A stretch of DNA of 64,000 bases from Stenopsyche tienmushanensis (GCA_008973525.1 WACJ01000255.1:186001-250000); one strand, 5' to 3'. Shown: positions 40,455 through 53,366, counted from the first letter of the stretch. A program made the numbers and translations. The notes: generated by a model from the sequence alone, not told the origin.

Positions 40455-41018
40455 CACTTAAACCTTTTTTGTGCGGTAGATGCGTTCCGCGGAAAATCGC
40501 ACAAAAAAAGCAATGATTTACATAGAAAAAGTGAAGATGCGTTCCATGGATTTTAAAAACCGCATAACTTTGAAACAGCTATATAAAATATATCCAAAAT
40601 CGCATAAAAAAAGTTAGACACTAGAGAAATACTAATTATTTTAATTATAAACTATCATTGCTGTATGATCATTTTCGTTGCAATTTTCGATATGACACAA
40701 AATCGCTCTCTTCTTCGGAAGAAATAGTATATCCAGTGTCAATATCATCATTGTTCTGTGTAGATTTTCTCTTTCCAACAATAAAATTCTTAATTAGCAA
40801 AGATGTCACTATAGTCCCTAACTCAAAAAATCACAAAATGGCAACTGTTTAAAAAAATTCAGTCAAGTCATTTTTTGACCTTATTTTGTCAGTTTTTATT
40901 ATTCAAAATATCTCGATATGTACTCTTTATGACATTAAAAAAAAGGAAAAATTGCTCTAAGAAAACCGCATAACTTCGAAAATCGCATAAAAAAGTCTCA
41001 CAAAAAGAGGTTTGAGGG
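40455..41018 (+). mobile_element. CACTYAAACC-family DNA transposon, copy 3
   Basis: A 564-bp copy. TA precedes cacttaaaccttttttgtgc at 40455 and TA follows ggtttgaggg ending at 41018. It is the most informative member because its interior keeps a minus-strand transposase-like C-terminal tail (40669-40835). Inverted ends CACTTAAACC/CACTCAAACC followed by T-rich GTGCG, TA targets and the tail together suggest a deletion derivative of a TA-targeting (Tc1/mariner-pogo type) transposon. Confidence 0.85.
40669..40835 (-). pseudogene. Transposase C-terminal tail remnant
   Basis: The minus strand from about 40800 to the stop at 40669-40671 reads VGKRKSTQNNDDIDTGYTI followed by SSEEESDFVSYRKLQRK and a stop. 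A basic stretch followed by an acidic tail at the very C-terminus is common in pogo/Tigger-type transposases. The same tail, with substitutions, precedes the hAT insertion in copy 2, so it is inherited from the parent element. No catalytic domain remains. Confidence 0.5.
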
Positions 41019-41020
41019 TA

Positions 41021-44000
41021 CCAAGATTATAAAAACTCTCGAGGGCTTATTCTATTAAGTTTAAAGAGTTTTCTATCCGCGTTTTACCTATGATTCTAAA
41101 TGAATACCTGATACATAGCAGATTCCATTACAAATTGTGATTTTAACTGAAGATATTTCTTAGAAGAGATAAATCCTAATGTATATATTTTATACAAATA
41201 GGATGGATAAAACTAAAACTTGTTTTCGCCATTAAATATAATAAGATTGCATCATTGAGTCGAGAATCATTTGGACGATAATTTAATTTAAATATGTTAT
41301 CGTGAGTAGTGGTCCTGGTCTTTCAGCTCATGGGATCGGGCTTTGTTCTAAGCTGCTTTAAAATACCATAAATCTGCATTTAATGAAGTTTCGTACTATA
41401 TTGCTATCTTTAAATTGACATGTTGAAACGCGAGGGCAGCACTAAAACAAAATAGACAAAAGCAATGCCAATACTCAACTGTCATTTCAGGTGGGCAGTA
41501 AGAAATAAGCAATATGAAGACGGCTCATACATATGAAGCACGCTTCTGAATTATGGCACCGGTCTCGGAGCTTTTATATCGCTGCTGCACAGTGCATCGG
41601 TGCATTTATCGATTTTAAGCATACGAAATCGAGCAGAGCACCACTCAAAGCCTCAAGAACGACAATATGGAAAATGTCTCAATAACGACGCAATAAATAC
41701 ATTTCGAAAATAGACATTGTGTGGCGACTCGAGTGCGCAGTACCGTACGGCGCATGGATGCACTTTTCAGATGCATACATTTAATGTAACAATTCACTTG
41801 CATCATAATAAAATGTAAAGCTTTTGATAAAGCCGAGACTCTCGCGAAATGTATGCATGTGGTACGTAGATTTATTTATGCGATCTTTTGTGCACCTTTT
41901 GTTCGCGACGAGAATCGAGCTTTTCACATCCAAGCTGAGCGAAAGTCATCCAGGCAAAATGATGATTTTATGTCAGCCGTATGAACATCACAATGACATT
42001 GAAGTCATCTTACTATTGTAGATGCCATTGTGTGTGAATTGAGGATGAGTTATTGGATTCTAAATGAAACGAGCATCTGGGACGGGAGTTCATCTCGGGA
42101 AAGGCGTATGGCGGGATGCAAAAAACTGAAGACAATGAAACAAAAGGGAGTTCATTTAACAAAACCATTCACTTTTAATTTAAATGGATACGAATGGGAT
42201 TACCAATTACATGGTATCGATCACGAAAAGCGTGATGAACCCACGCATGCTGACGCAAGGCTCTGAGAATAGGCGTTTTCAACTATAAACCATTGAATAG
42301 CACTGACAGTCCTAAATTTTTATATGAAAAAATCAGCCTATACACTCTTATACTAATGAAAATATATGACGGATTTAACCAAAATTATTTGCAATCAATG
42401 ACATCGTATTTAAGACACTTTTGTTCGATTCAAAGATCTAATTTGTTATTAAAATTATGATTTAAAAGCGATGCTTATATTTAATGCTCCTCGGTTTATA
42501 CTTTTGGATGAAGTATTAAATAACTCTTAGGACATTGTCCCAATTAGTGTTGAGATGCAGCGTATTGTAAAAGCAGCTAGTCGATTAGACTTTGAAGAAC
42601 TCATCAACATGCAATCGTAGTATGCTTAAGAAGTACTTCCTTCAGTTACGCTTTAATCGTTAAGAAATATGACCTCATCTTAAGTAAATTCTCTCAGTAA
42701 ATTATTAAAAAAAACTTTAATAGTCTATTCATATGTACATATTGTGGAGACAAATATGTTTCTAAATGTTTTCTAAATTGCATATTAAATGCTACTCTGA
42801 GGTGATAACGGAGTGAGCCCCCATTTTCGTATAACATCATCAATGTGACTGATAAAATTCCTTTCTGCTGTGAGAAACGGACTAAAACTCGCAAAATTCC
42901 CGATTTCCCGACATATTATTTATTTCCGTCGCTGCAGATACTTATATACTATACTACTTTAATGTGATTCGTAATTATATTACGGAGGAATACAAAAATT
43001 CTAAGCCCCATATCTATTATATTTCATATCGATATTCCCATCATTAGAGTCGAGGTGTAGTAAATACATCACCGGTAGGGAAATGTTAATATAACAATTT
43101 GAAAAACATATATGTACTCTATATATGTATGCATAGATTATATAGTTACTGCATCTAGGCGTCGCCTAAGCTCGCCAATTAGTAGTTACACCACTGTTTC
43201 CAAGCGTCCAGATTTTGGCGGAAATGTCTCGATTTAGTAGCCTTCATCGTGCTGGTGAGGTGTACGATTTCTGTTTGATAAAAAATTCAATCCAGAATTT
43301 TTCGGGATTAACGCTTACTAATCTCGGGATTTGTGAGCATCTAAAACTGTCCGTGATCCCGGGATTGGATTCCCTACTTACTACATAGCGACTAATCGGT
43401 GAGTCGATGTTTTTTCATATAAAAAAAAATAATACCAAAAAAATATGCTAGGAATACATATTGGTAAATCCAAAAATGTCTTCACATTTTAATGGATCTT
43501 GTTGTTTCTATTTTATTCTTAAATAAATTTAACAGAGGTCATCAGGGCTGTCAATTTAATGATCTTTACTACTTACATATTACATGATTACACGATTCAT
43601 TTACATGAATCTATTTTGGAGTCAGAATGCCTTGTAAAAAAACTATACGTATTGGCATTGTTGCAAATGCACGCTCTTCCCTCGTCTTTTGCTTGATCGT
43701 TATTAAACTTAAATAATAAAAAACGTTAAGTTTTTTTCTTTTAGATGTGTGCCATTTTACTTTTTTAGCGATAACTATCGCTTCAGGGCACGCGTTTCAA
43801 ATAAGGAAATTTCCCTGTCACACCCTCTACCTCTAAAATCGTTGACCGTTAAAAGGCCTATAAGACAGTCTCAGTCACCGACAGCGCCAGCCATTTTCAT
43901 CTGGTCTGATCCTCCTTGTTTCAATTATCCAGCAATATAAGAGATTAATGCACTTAATTGTTTCATATTAAATAACAAATGCTAAAAGCACCATAGAATA

Positions 44001-44056
44001 TTTTAAAACGGTGATCAGCATGTTATTTGTGTTTAAATTATACAACAATCTGTAGT
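41021..44056. other. Intron sequence without recognised gene
   Basis: About 41540-42260 is less AT-rich and contains two adjacent open frames (41824-42021 and 42030-42266) without recognisable domains. Around 43180-43390 there is a GC-richer patch with three similar tcgggatt/cccgggatt sites and a cttacaccactg-like end that might be eroded transposon sequence. Confidence 0.45.
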
Positions 44057-44190
44057 TAGTCCCATAATTAAGCGGTTGGACTCGTAACTCAATCATCTTA
44101 GGTTCAAATCTACAAGAGGTGTGGCTGGCGACCACAGTTTTAAAAATATAAATACGCTATGGAAGCCATGGCAAAGTGGTCGTCAATGAT
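44057..44190 (+). repeat. tRNA-derived SINE copy
   Basis: Head agtcccataattaagcggtt with ggactcgtaactcaatcatc, a B-box-like ggttcaaatct at 44101, then body ggtgtggctggcgaccacag and tail tatggaagccatggcaaagt. This is the same order as the inverted copy at 26090-26236. Confidence 0.65.
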
Positions 44191-45872
44191 CACATAGAAA
44201 GGACTACAAAAAGATATTTAATTGTTTTAATAAACTATCAATGCCTCTAAAGATGATGTTTCAAATAATAAGCATATTACAGAGTAATATTAAAGTACGT
44301 GTATAATAACTTGCAAAAATGAAAATTGGTGATGATGTAAAATTACAATATTTGAGCATTCCCATGGAAAACTAACACACATTTAAAATATGAAATTATT
44401 ATTTTTTTATTATAGAGAAGTGCTTTATTAATTTTTAAATGGTAAATATTTGCATGTAATAGAATATTAAATTATTAGAGAACGCTGCATAAAACGTCTA
44501 GTTAGAAATTTAAAATGAATGCATCATAAAACGTATAGAAATCTTGTCTTATAGCACTGTACCAATAACAATTAATCATTTGAATAATAAAAAAAATAAT
44601 TCCGACGATGATGGGTCAAATGTATATGATTTAAATAATATGCTGCAATAAAGGAAGCTTGCACAACCTGCCGAAGAGCTTTTGGGCGTAGGAGTGGCGT
44701 AAATAAAAACGCCCAAATATACATAAATCCAATAGAATTTCCAACCCCTGCTTTAAATTCCTGTTTCAATTGTTTGCCACAAACCTGTACTTTGAATAAT
44801 TTAAATGCCCTTTCGTGTTAGATAAGTTCAAGTTAAATGGCTACTTTGCATCACACGGTGAAGGCTTTGCTCATTACACTAACCGCTTATTTCCATTCGG
44901 GTAATTGATTAACTAAAGCGCTGTTATTTTTGGCATTGAGCGATAAAACGCGGCAACGAGACGACGTAAGAGGAATCGCCGCTCGAATTAAAGATCGCAC
45001 AAAGTCAATGAATCAAAACGGGTCGGTGAATGATGACCGCGTTTAACGAGGTTAAGGTTTATTGAAAGATGTTTGCATAAAGATTGTTCAAAATTGGCCA
45101 AAATGCAATCGCAAATGGAAGTTTCGAAACGTAAAAGCTGTGTTTTTACTTCAATAAATTATACATCTTATTTGCATATCTACTATTTTATACAAAAATA
45201 CACGTCCACTTTCACACAGGATGCATATAAAATTTCGTAAGGGAGTCATAATTGAATGTACTTGCTTGTATTCGGGTCTAAAGCGTACACGATATGTTTG
45301 ATTTATATTTCATTTCATTGAAGTTTACATGTGACTTCTATATGCATATTGTTCGGTAAGGACATGTTTTAAAGGATCGAGATCTCACTAAAGTCCTCAA
45401 CGCATGAGAAAGTTGTATTTTGAATTAAATCTTTAAGATTTAATACACATTGTGATTACCTGCTATAAAATAAATAGGGTTGAAAAAGCCACATACAATT
45501 TAATCATAATTATCAGTTGCCCAAAAGGTTCCATTGTAAGACAAAAATATCTCTAATTTGCTTCCGTTCATCTCTTCTATCTTTCGTCTATCTTTCATCC
45601 CTTAATTTTAAAGCATTACATGTCCGTCATTGTTTGAAATAATTACTCCGATTGTTGCCAATATTATAAAGCTGAAATTATTTTATCATCAGTTAAAAAT
45701 AAACAAATTAGTTTACTTGTTGCTAATTTACTTTTAAAAAAATTAGGATAAAATAAGATAAGGTTATTTAAATGGGAGAGAATTTATAAGTGAGTGGTGA
45801 AATTATCATTATTTTTAAATCATATTTCCAAATTCAGTCACTCACAGACAGTTGTGCTTGCCATTATTGATC
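44191..45872. other. Intron sequence without recognised gene
   Basis: The segment about 44760-45120 has more even composition and no repeat signature. The rest is AT-rich. Octamers in inverse form lie at 44448 and 45170. Confidence 0.5.
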
Positions 45873-45874
45873 TA

Positions 45875-46715
45875 CAGTACACTCTTGATTATCCGCGACA
45901 ATGGAGGGGGAGGAAGAGCACGGATAATTGAAAAACATCGGTAATCTGAATCATCAAATTTTTACTCAGATTCGATTATAATCAAATTCAAATATAACCC
46001 GGAATTTTTCTGTACAAATTTATTAGTGATATATAAAAATACAAATGTAGTATTTTATTTTTCTACATAGTTTCTTTTAATAGAAATACATTTATACCAT
46101 CGGATAGGAAGTTTCTTGATCCCGTCACTGAAGAAATAAGGCGAGAAGTAACATCCTTTGTTGTACAACGCGTAATTACATCTCGCCTTTTTACTTCAAT
46201 GATGAGATCAAGATTCAAAAAAGAAACAGGATCAAGACGAGATCTTTTTTCTAAAAAAAAAAACTACATAGAAAAATAAGATACTCCATTTGTATTTTTA
46301 TATATCACTAATAAATCTGTATTAAAAAAATCCAGGCTATATTTGAGTCCCCGTCGTTGTTAAACAGATTAGTGGCTCTTAACTATTAGAATTTTTTGGC
46401 TATATAACCGACAAGATAATTTTTAATGTCAGTTTCCTTTGAATATTGAGATTTCTCTCTTTAAAGCCAGGATTTTATTGGTAAGCACTTTCTGCACAAC
46501 TCTGTCTCATTTGCATTATAGATTTAATCGGGTTGCAAATATTCTCGTAATTCGATGCAGAATTCATCAGCAGTTTCAACACAGGAACAGAAATGTTCTC
46601 CCTGAATCATGAGCTCTCGAATCCCATGTCATTGCTTGAATCTAGTTAACCAGCCGAACGAAGCATTAAAATTGTCTTTTAATCCTAATTTCTCATGGAA
46701 AAATTTAGTTGGCTT
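45875..46715 (-). mobile_element. Pogo/Tigger-like element remnant, minus strand
   Basis: The 3' terminus cagtacactcttgattatcc at 45875 follows TA. On the minus strand at about 46395-46710 the translation gives NFNASFGWLTRFKQ, then (after a stop) HGIRELMIQGEHF, ETADEFCIELREYLQ and (after a stop) IYNANETELCRKCLPIK. These are the CENP-B-type DNA-binding end and the start of the DDE domain of pogo/Tigger (jerky-like) transposases. In the usual YNADET motif the catalytic D is changed to N here. A foldback (45988-46346) occupies the place of the remaining DDE domain. The N-terminal part and the second terminus are missing. Confidence 0.82.
45988..46346. repeat. Large imperfect palindrome (foldback), about 359 bp
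   Basis: The left arm from 45988 (tcaaatataa, then tttattagtgatatataaaa) runs inward through ctacatagttt and aaggcgagaagtaa. It is mirrored on the right, with the inverse of tttattagtgatatataaaa near 46290-46310 and of aaggcgaga near 46178. The centre is about ttgtacaacg at 46162. The arms are about 170 bp each and imperfect, with small indels. The transcript would fold into a long hairpin. Confidence 0.8.
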
Positions 46716-46719
46716 TAAA

Positions 46720-49035
46720 TATAAAATACAAGGGAGTCCAAAGATTAGGAATAATACCTATATAACGCTCATCAAAATCATGTCATAATAACTGCTGGGG
46801 TTTTAAAACCATTTCAAATTCTCAGACTTATGTTGTTAAATACTGCAACATATTATTAAATTTACATTCCTATAAAATACAAATATTACGCACACTATGA
46901 TTGATAATTAGGGAGGATCGATACTGATGCAAAAATGCCAATTTGTTTTATCATATACCAAAATGATTTATATTCGTATCAAAGCTTAGTTCAAATTGAG
47001 GCAAGAATACGGCATAGGTGGAAAATACTCATGATTATTCCACATATACCTATTGACCTACATGTAGGATAACTTGGTTGTTTGTTTGTGTTATTGGTGA
47101 TAAGTGAATTGCGGTAACTTTACACGCCCAAAAAGGTTAACAACCGCATTGTGAGTGATTTATTGATGCATTTTAAAAATGTATTTTTGCCTTCATTTCT
47201 TCTTTAAATTACGTAATACGCTGAAAGGAGACAATCGCTTGTTACAGTTTTTTTAACAAACATCGATATTTTTTGGAATTCAAAGACTATTTTTGTATGA
47301 ACTTAAAACCTCGTATAACATGGATTTGTATTACACTATCTTGTTGTGGAACCATATGACCGTCTTATGCGAGACTGAGGAGTAAGTGATATATAGTATT
47401 TATGGTATTTATTGTGTAGAAAATACATTTTGACTCATTAATCTATTTAAACAATGCAGCTCATTAAATTACTATATATCGCCTAACAGGATCGAAATTA
47501 CTTTATCGATCAATTCCATCGGGCCAGCATATATAATGGAATAGCTCATTATTCAAGGATCTACATGTTATTATTACATCCAAACGGTTAAATGCAATGA
47601 TAAAATCTTTGAAAGGAGGAAGACATGCAATAATTAATATTGTTCTGACATAAATAAAAAGAACAAAACATCTATCGATTATACAGCTATTGTAAATTTG
47701 TGCTTTGACTCTAAAGTCGACGCCCAAATCATTTATTATTAATTATTTTTATTGACACGCCGTGTACATATTATGAAATCGCCAAACTATCGATAATTCT
47801 ATTAATTTGTATATGATTAATATGTCTGTGTTCAGTCAAAAGATTAACTTCTTGTCAGCTAAAGGCCAAATATTGAATGATTTATAATTAAATTCGTTTT
47901 TTTCCTGTTTCTTATTTATTCTGCATGCATTTGAGTCACATTACCAATCGTCTGCATATATCCATCAATTTCATGGCACGTTCCATACTGTTCCGTCTCT
48001 GATTGGATAATCGAGGGCGTGACTTAAGAGGAGGTGGAATAATCAAATACTATAGCGCTTCGACTTCTGATCCTATTGTTTGGCGAGATTACTTTACGAT
48101 ATTACCAATATCCTGTATAATAAAGACCGAGATCGTCGGAGAATGCATTGATTTATTAAAGGTTTATTGAGTTATAAATCCGGCGCGTTTATGATTGTTT
48201 TGTCTAATGGGAAAATAATATTTCGTAAAATATGGTTATGTCTTTTTCGGAAGAGAAAATCCAGCTCTGGAATTTGGGTGTCAGATGGGTGTAGATATTA
48301 CGATGCTTCTTCATTAAACCATCTCGCGTGAAGAATAAGTTGTTCGAAAAATATATGCATAGAGGTCCTCCTCTTTAATTACGGCTTACCATATAGGAAT
48401 AATGAGTTATGAATGGACCACGAGCCGTTTGGCATTTTTCAATACCAAGGGACGTGGGAGAGTTTTATGGTGAACGGATGCTTTATAGTTTATTGGAATC
48501 CGACGGGATAAAAGATAATTAATATGGAAAGATAAGATGCGCGTATTAATTGCGCATTTCAGAGCCGAATAAAGGACGGCGAGGACCAAATAGGAGAATT
48601 ATGTCATTTGATCGTATCGCGGAATTTTATACAGCGAATTTGTATATGGCGCTGATTGCCTCGCGGCAGGACATTATCGATAAGAATTAGTCCGATCACC
48701 CACGAATTATTGTCGTCAAATGTTAATTCTGTCATCACCTCGTTGTAAATTAAAGATACGCTGTAACCAAATTGGTAAAGTTCAAGTGATTGCAACTTTT
48801 GTCGTTGGTAGTGATGGGATAACGTTATGGGGGATAAATGAGGAATTGCACATTTAAAAGCTAATATTCGATGTATGTTCATAAAGTAAGTGTACTGTGA
48901 CCATAACGGGCTATGTTTTTTTTGTTTTTTGAGGATTATCAATACTGAGTGATAGAGGGGAGTTTTTAATGGAGTGAGCACCACAGGAATACAGTAGTAC
49001 ATAAACTCACGTTGTAGTATCTAGTTGCGTGAAAA
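46720..49035. other. Intron sequence without recognised gene
   Basis: AT-rich to about 47900, then less AT-rich from 47930 to 48860. The 132-codon minus-strand frame 48604-49002 has no recognisable domain and is treated as chance. Confidence 0.45.
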
Positions 49036-49037
49036 AT

Positions 49038-49790
49038 GTCGGTAAGAAATCTCGCCAAATGCGAGCGGATCAATAACGCCCGCGAGTTTCTTCAGTGACT
49101 TGAATTGGAAGGTGAAGATCTTCTGAGTTCTATTGTAAAGATAAAACGTGGGTGGTTCATTACACGCCTGATTCAAAGAGACAATCGTCACATCAATACA
49201 TCATCTGCTAAAAAATCCAAAAATCATGGCCTCAGTGTTCTGGGACTGAAAAGGTAACATTTTGGTCGAATTTCTGCCTCAGGGGGAGGTCATTAATGCA
49301 CAACAATATTGTGAGACCATAAACAACTCAAAAAGAGCATTCAAAACAAAAAGAGGGGAATGCTGACGAGAGGAGTGTTCTTGTTGCATGACAACGCCCG
49401 TCCTCACACAACCTTAGCCATCAAGGTAGTCTTGGACTCATTTGGTTGGGATTTTTTGAACCATCACCCGTATTCCCCTGACTTGGCGCCTTCTGATTAT
49501 CATTTTTTTTTCACCTCCCTGAAGGCACACATGTATGGAATTAAATTTTCAACCGACGAGTGGGTGCAGAAAGAGGTTCTGAAATGAGGGAAGGAGCTGG
49601 CAGGAGAGTTCTTCGAGGGCATAAGAAGCTTGTTACATATATATTGAATGAAATGGCGATTATGTGGAAATATAGTCAACAAGTATATCAATAATGTCTT
49701 GTGTTTGTTTTTCAAATATACGTTTCTAAAAAAATATAAAAATCTTGTACACTTACTTTTTGAACGTATTTTGTATATCCCAAAAGCTTA
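49038..49790 (+). pseudogene. Mariner transposase pseudogene, 5'-truncated
   Basis: The + strand carries in order RINNAREFLQ, a stop, ELEGEDLLSSIV, then after a frameshift DKTWVVHYTPDSKRQSS, corresponding to the first catalytic aspartate region (DETW in active copies). Next are IMASVFWD, a stop, and ILVEFLPQGEVINAQQYCET. An open frame 49360-49587 then contains FLLHDNARPHT with the second catalytic aspartate and HPYSPDLAPSDYHFF with the third. A TGA interrupts what should be a tryptophan before GKELAGEFFEGI. The N-terminal DNA-binding domain is absent. cttactttttgaacg near 49756 resembles a mariner terminus. Confidence 0.9.
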
Positions 49791-51874
49791 ATGTGACAAA
49801 GAATGATTTACAGTTGAATTTATTATTTCAGAATCAAGGGTTAAAAAAATTGTTGATGAATTGGTATATTTTCTGTACAGTGGTTTAGTCTTTGGATTTC
49901 TATTATAAAAGCTCAGTTTCAAGTCTATATTTTAATGAAAAATAAATAAATATTTGCCACTCATTCAAAAATCCTGTTCAATCTTAAAACCCCTATCCAA
50001 ATATTATTATTCTAACTCATCCATATGTGGGAGGCATTGAGAAACTACACTATTAAGTGAGAGCAATTTTTTATTGGCGAAATATTTTCGTTTTCAAAGT
50101 TTTTGGCTTCCAATTGTTTTCCAAGATATCCAATTTTTTTAACCAAATATAGGTATCCCAGATGCTATTTTCATTAAAAATGCTTTACCAACCTCATCTT
50201 CCAACAGTCATCATTGACGTCTATAAGTCTTAATATGAGTATTTTATTTCTATAGTGGATGAAATTATAAGATTAATACGCTACAAAATCGCAAAACGTT
50301 TTTACGCCTCCACGACGTCTACAGATTTATCTTCAATCTTCTTTAAAGTCCATTGCAATACAAAATATTTAACGGTTTAAATATGTATACTATTGCAAAT
50401 CTGCATTGTTTGATTTTTAACTATGAGATTTTTTTGTATTAAATGCAGACAGTGTTGACAAACATATTTTTGTCAATGGATTTAACCTTCGCCAAACTAA
50501 ATTTTCTCAGTTAACATTTCCACATACCCTTGAAAATAATTGCACATAAATACAAACATAATTCCAACGAACCGTGTCCTAAAATTTGGCAATGAGCACA
50601 ATAAATGAAAATTGCCTTATGGCGTGTCAAGTGTCGATTGACATAATTTGAATATAAATTTGAATCAAATTCGTATGATGGCTTCAATATAACGTGTTAA
50701 TAGTACGTAATTTTATACTATTCTAACATAGAATATTATAAAATACGTTAAACTTAAATACCGATATACAGATAAAAATATTTGATTTCCAAAATCTAGC
50801 ATTTATGACGATTATTTGCATTGAATTATTTGCGAAATATTTATAAGGTATATAAGTCTTGTAACAGAGAAAATCATCATAAACAGTATTGTATTATGTA
50901 AATATGTTGTATGTTAAATGAATTTAATTATACATCCCCAATCGATTTATATATGCTTCGATGTAGGAATTTATGTGTGAAAACCCAAATGTCATGGAGT
51001 ACCTCATTATTAATTATTTAGAATTTAAGAACATATGTGTATCCAGTTTCAAATGCATTCTATACATAATATATGGTTTCACTCGGGGAGTTGCTATTAA
51101 TTAACGAGAGGAGATAAGTGTATGCTAATCAGGTTTTTGAAACACTAGAAGACGTATTTTTCGACCGATTAGTTTTAGAACTGTCATGTTTATCGGGTTA
51201 GGTCACTACTGCGGTCTTCTTGGATTACGTCAATTTAAGATCGTAGTAAAAATATCTTTACGTCGCATTCGATTTAACAGCTAATTTAACACTAATACGC
51301 AATGACGAAGACGAGATCTCATTTGGACGGTAACGTATTGAATTACGTTCCTGATTTTTTGTCGCATATTCGAGTCTCGGAATCGAATGCAGTTGCCGCA
51401 TAAAATTTAATTAAAACACACTGCATAAATTAGTTTTTTTCGCTTTGGGGATCATAAAATCGCAATTGATTACCAATGATTCTTTCTAGGAATATTTTAG
51501 ATCATTATTAAAACCTGCTGGAAAATCGCGCTTTTTTATATACATAATTATACAATAAATCATTGGAACATTATGCATTAGCATACATTGCCATCTATTG
51601 ACAGGCCGAACAATTATTAAAACGCATCAAAAATATGAAATGATTCAGAAAAATCATCAAATCAAGCCATATTTCATCCGATTTGTATGAAAGACGAAAA
51701 GCTTAATATAATAAATGCTTTAAAGGCTTCATTAAACTCATTTTTAAAAGGATACACCGCATCATAAATTATTGCAATCATAGTAATTTAGAAATAATAT
51801 GCGGTATTTTATGTTAAAAGCGAGAGAACAAGTTTTTTATAAGCTTGAGCATTAAATAGCTTCTGATTTATATT
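49791..51874. other. Intron sequence without recognised gene
   Basis: AT-rich intron with one inverse octamer at 50814. The part about 51150-51420 is less AT-rich. No genes or elements were recognised. Confidence 0.5.
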
Positions 51875-51876
51875 TA

Positions 51877-53071
51877 CAGCAGACCCGCGGTAATCCGACC
51901 CTGATCTAATCCGGCGCCCCTTGTAGTCCGACATCTCAACACAAGTATAGTATAAATGAACGAAAAAGCTTCGTGAATATAAAAAATGCAAAAAGTGTGA
52001 TTCTGAACCACCTAAATGGTAATAAATCTTTTTGTAAATTGGCAAATGAGTACAGTGTAGGACGATCCACAATCTATGAAACTAAAAAGTACCACAAGAA
52101 CATTCAAAAATTATTTTTCATCATTAATTGTGGGCCAGGCAATGGCAAACTTTCAAGAAAGCTAAATATCCAGAGATGTAGGAAGCATTGATGTTTGGTT
52201 TCTTCAGGAAAGAAACAGGCATACATCTATTTCTGGACCTATATTGGCCATGAAAGCAAAGTTGCTTTACAAGAAGATTTTGTATTTAGCAAGGGATAAT
52301 TAAAATGCTTCAAAAATCATTATGGAATATGTTTGATGACGGTAACAGGTTTTTTTTTATTTTTGCCATTGTGTTAATGACGTTTATTCTGTAATATGAA
52401 ACCTTAAACACTCAAACCTCTTTTTGTGCGATTTCGAAGTTATGCGGTTTTTTTAAAGCAATTTTTTTATTATTTTTTTATTAAGAGTACGTATTAAGAT
52501 ATTTAGGATAAAATTAGAAATAAATTATCAACACTAATTGAAATTTGAAAAACATTTATAATTTTGGAGTGTGTAAATCATATTGCATCTGCTATCGCTA
52601 AATTACGACCACGCCCTATATTCTGGTTAAGATTTTTGAAAAAATAATTTTCGTTTTTTTTATATTTTTCCAATGTTTCGACCTTTAAAAAAATATTCTT
52701 CAAAAGAATTTTCAAATTTCCAACTACTTACAGAATTATAGATATTTTAGTGACGCGGCAACTTTTTTTGTGCGATTTTGGATATAATTTATATAGTTGT
52801 TTCAAAGTTTTGCAGTTTTTAAAATCTTCTTCACTTTTTCTATGTAAGTCGTAGCTTTTTTTGTGCGATCTACCGCACAAAAAAAGGTTTAAGTGTATTA
52901 TCAATGTATATCTCATCATTTTCGTAATTTTTCGAGTTTCAAGTACTCCTTTCCCAAAATTTTCGGATTAAAAGAGGTCGAGGGCAGTACTTTATAATCC
53001 GACAAATTCAACAAAACATTCCGACACTGCCTTGCAAAACGTTTGTCGGATTACTGCGAGTCAGCTAGATC
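51877..53071 (+). mobile_element. Pogo/Tigger-like element with N-terminal transposase remnant
   Basis: Inverted ends share gac-y-cgc-r-gtaatccgac: cagcagacccgcggtaatcc from 51877 and gtcggattactgcgagtcag ending near 53071. TA lies next to both ends, with a two-base offset. The + strand encodes a decayed CENP-B/pogo DNA-binding domain: SVILNHLNGNKSFCKLANEY, VGRSTIYETKK, GPGNGK, then in another frame DVWFLQERNRHTSISGPIL and AMKAKLLYKK, and finally KCFKNHYGI. The DDE domain is absent. A CACTYAAACC-family MITE (52409-52895) is inserted inside. Confidence 0.8.
52409..52895 (-). mobile_element. CACTYAAACC-family DNA transposon, copy 4, inverted and nested
   Basis: A 487-bp copy in the opposite orientation to copies 1-3. 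It starts cactcaaacctctttttgtg and ends gcacaaaaaaaggtttaagtg (20 bases: cacaaaaaaaggtttaagtg), with TA after the end. It lies inside the pogo-like element at 51877-53071, so it inserted later. It shares the ccgcataac and tgcgttccatgg-type blocks, with an internal deletion. Confidence 0.82.
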
Positions 53072-53366
53072 TTAATTTTTTTAAAACAATTATTGATTCT
53101 CATTTTTGGTTTCAATAAATAAATCCTGAAGTTAGCATATATAAATTTCAATTTTTAACAAATTTGTGAGATTAGAAGCACTGATATTTCTTATATCGTC
53201 TCGATCCATGTTTGATCTGATTATAAATTTGGCAGGACTACCTGTGAATGACAGATTTAATTTCAGTATTATCTTAAGAATTTATATCCTTTTACTTTCG
53301 AAATATCTCCTGTAGAGGTCGCTTTTGTTCGATAATGAATATGGAATTTTATGAAGAAAAATCTAT

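Noticed and set aside
43180..43390. Possible hAT end (ttacaccactg) and repeated cgggatt sites
   Set aside because: No matching left end or duplication could be found, so the similarity is too short to annotate.
48604..49002. 132-codon minus-strand open frame
   Set aside because: No family motif, lies in a less AT-rich patch where long chance frames are expected, and abuts an unrelated mariner fragment.
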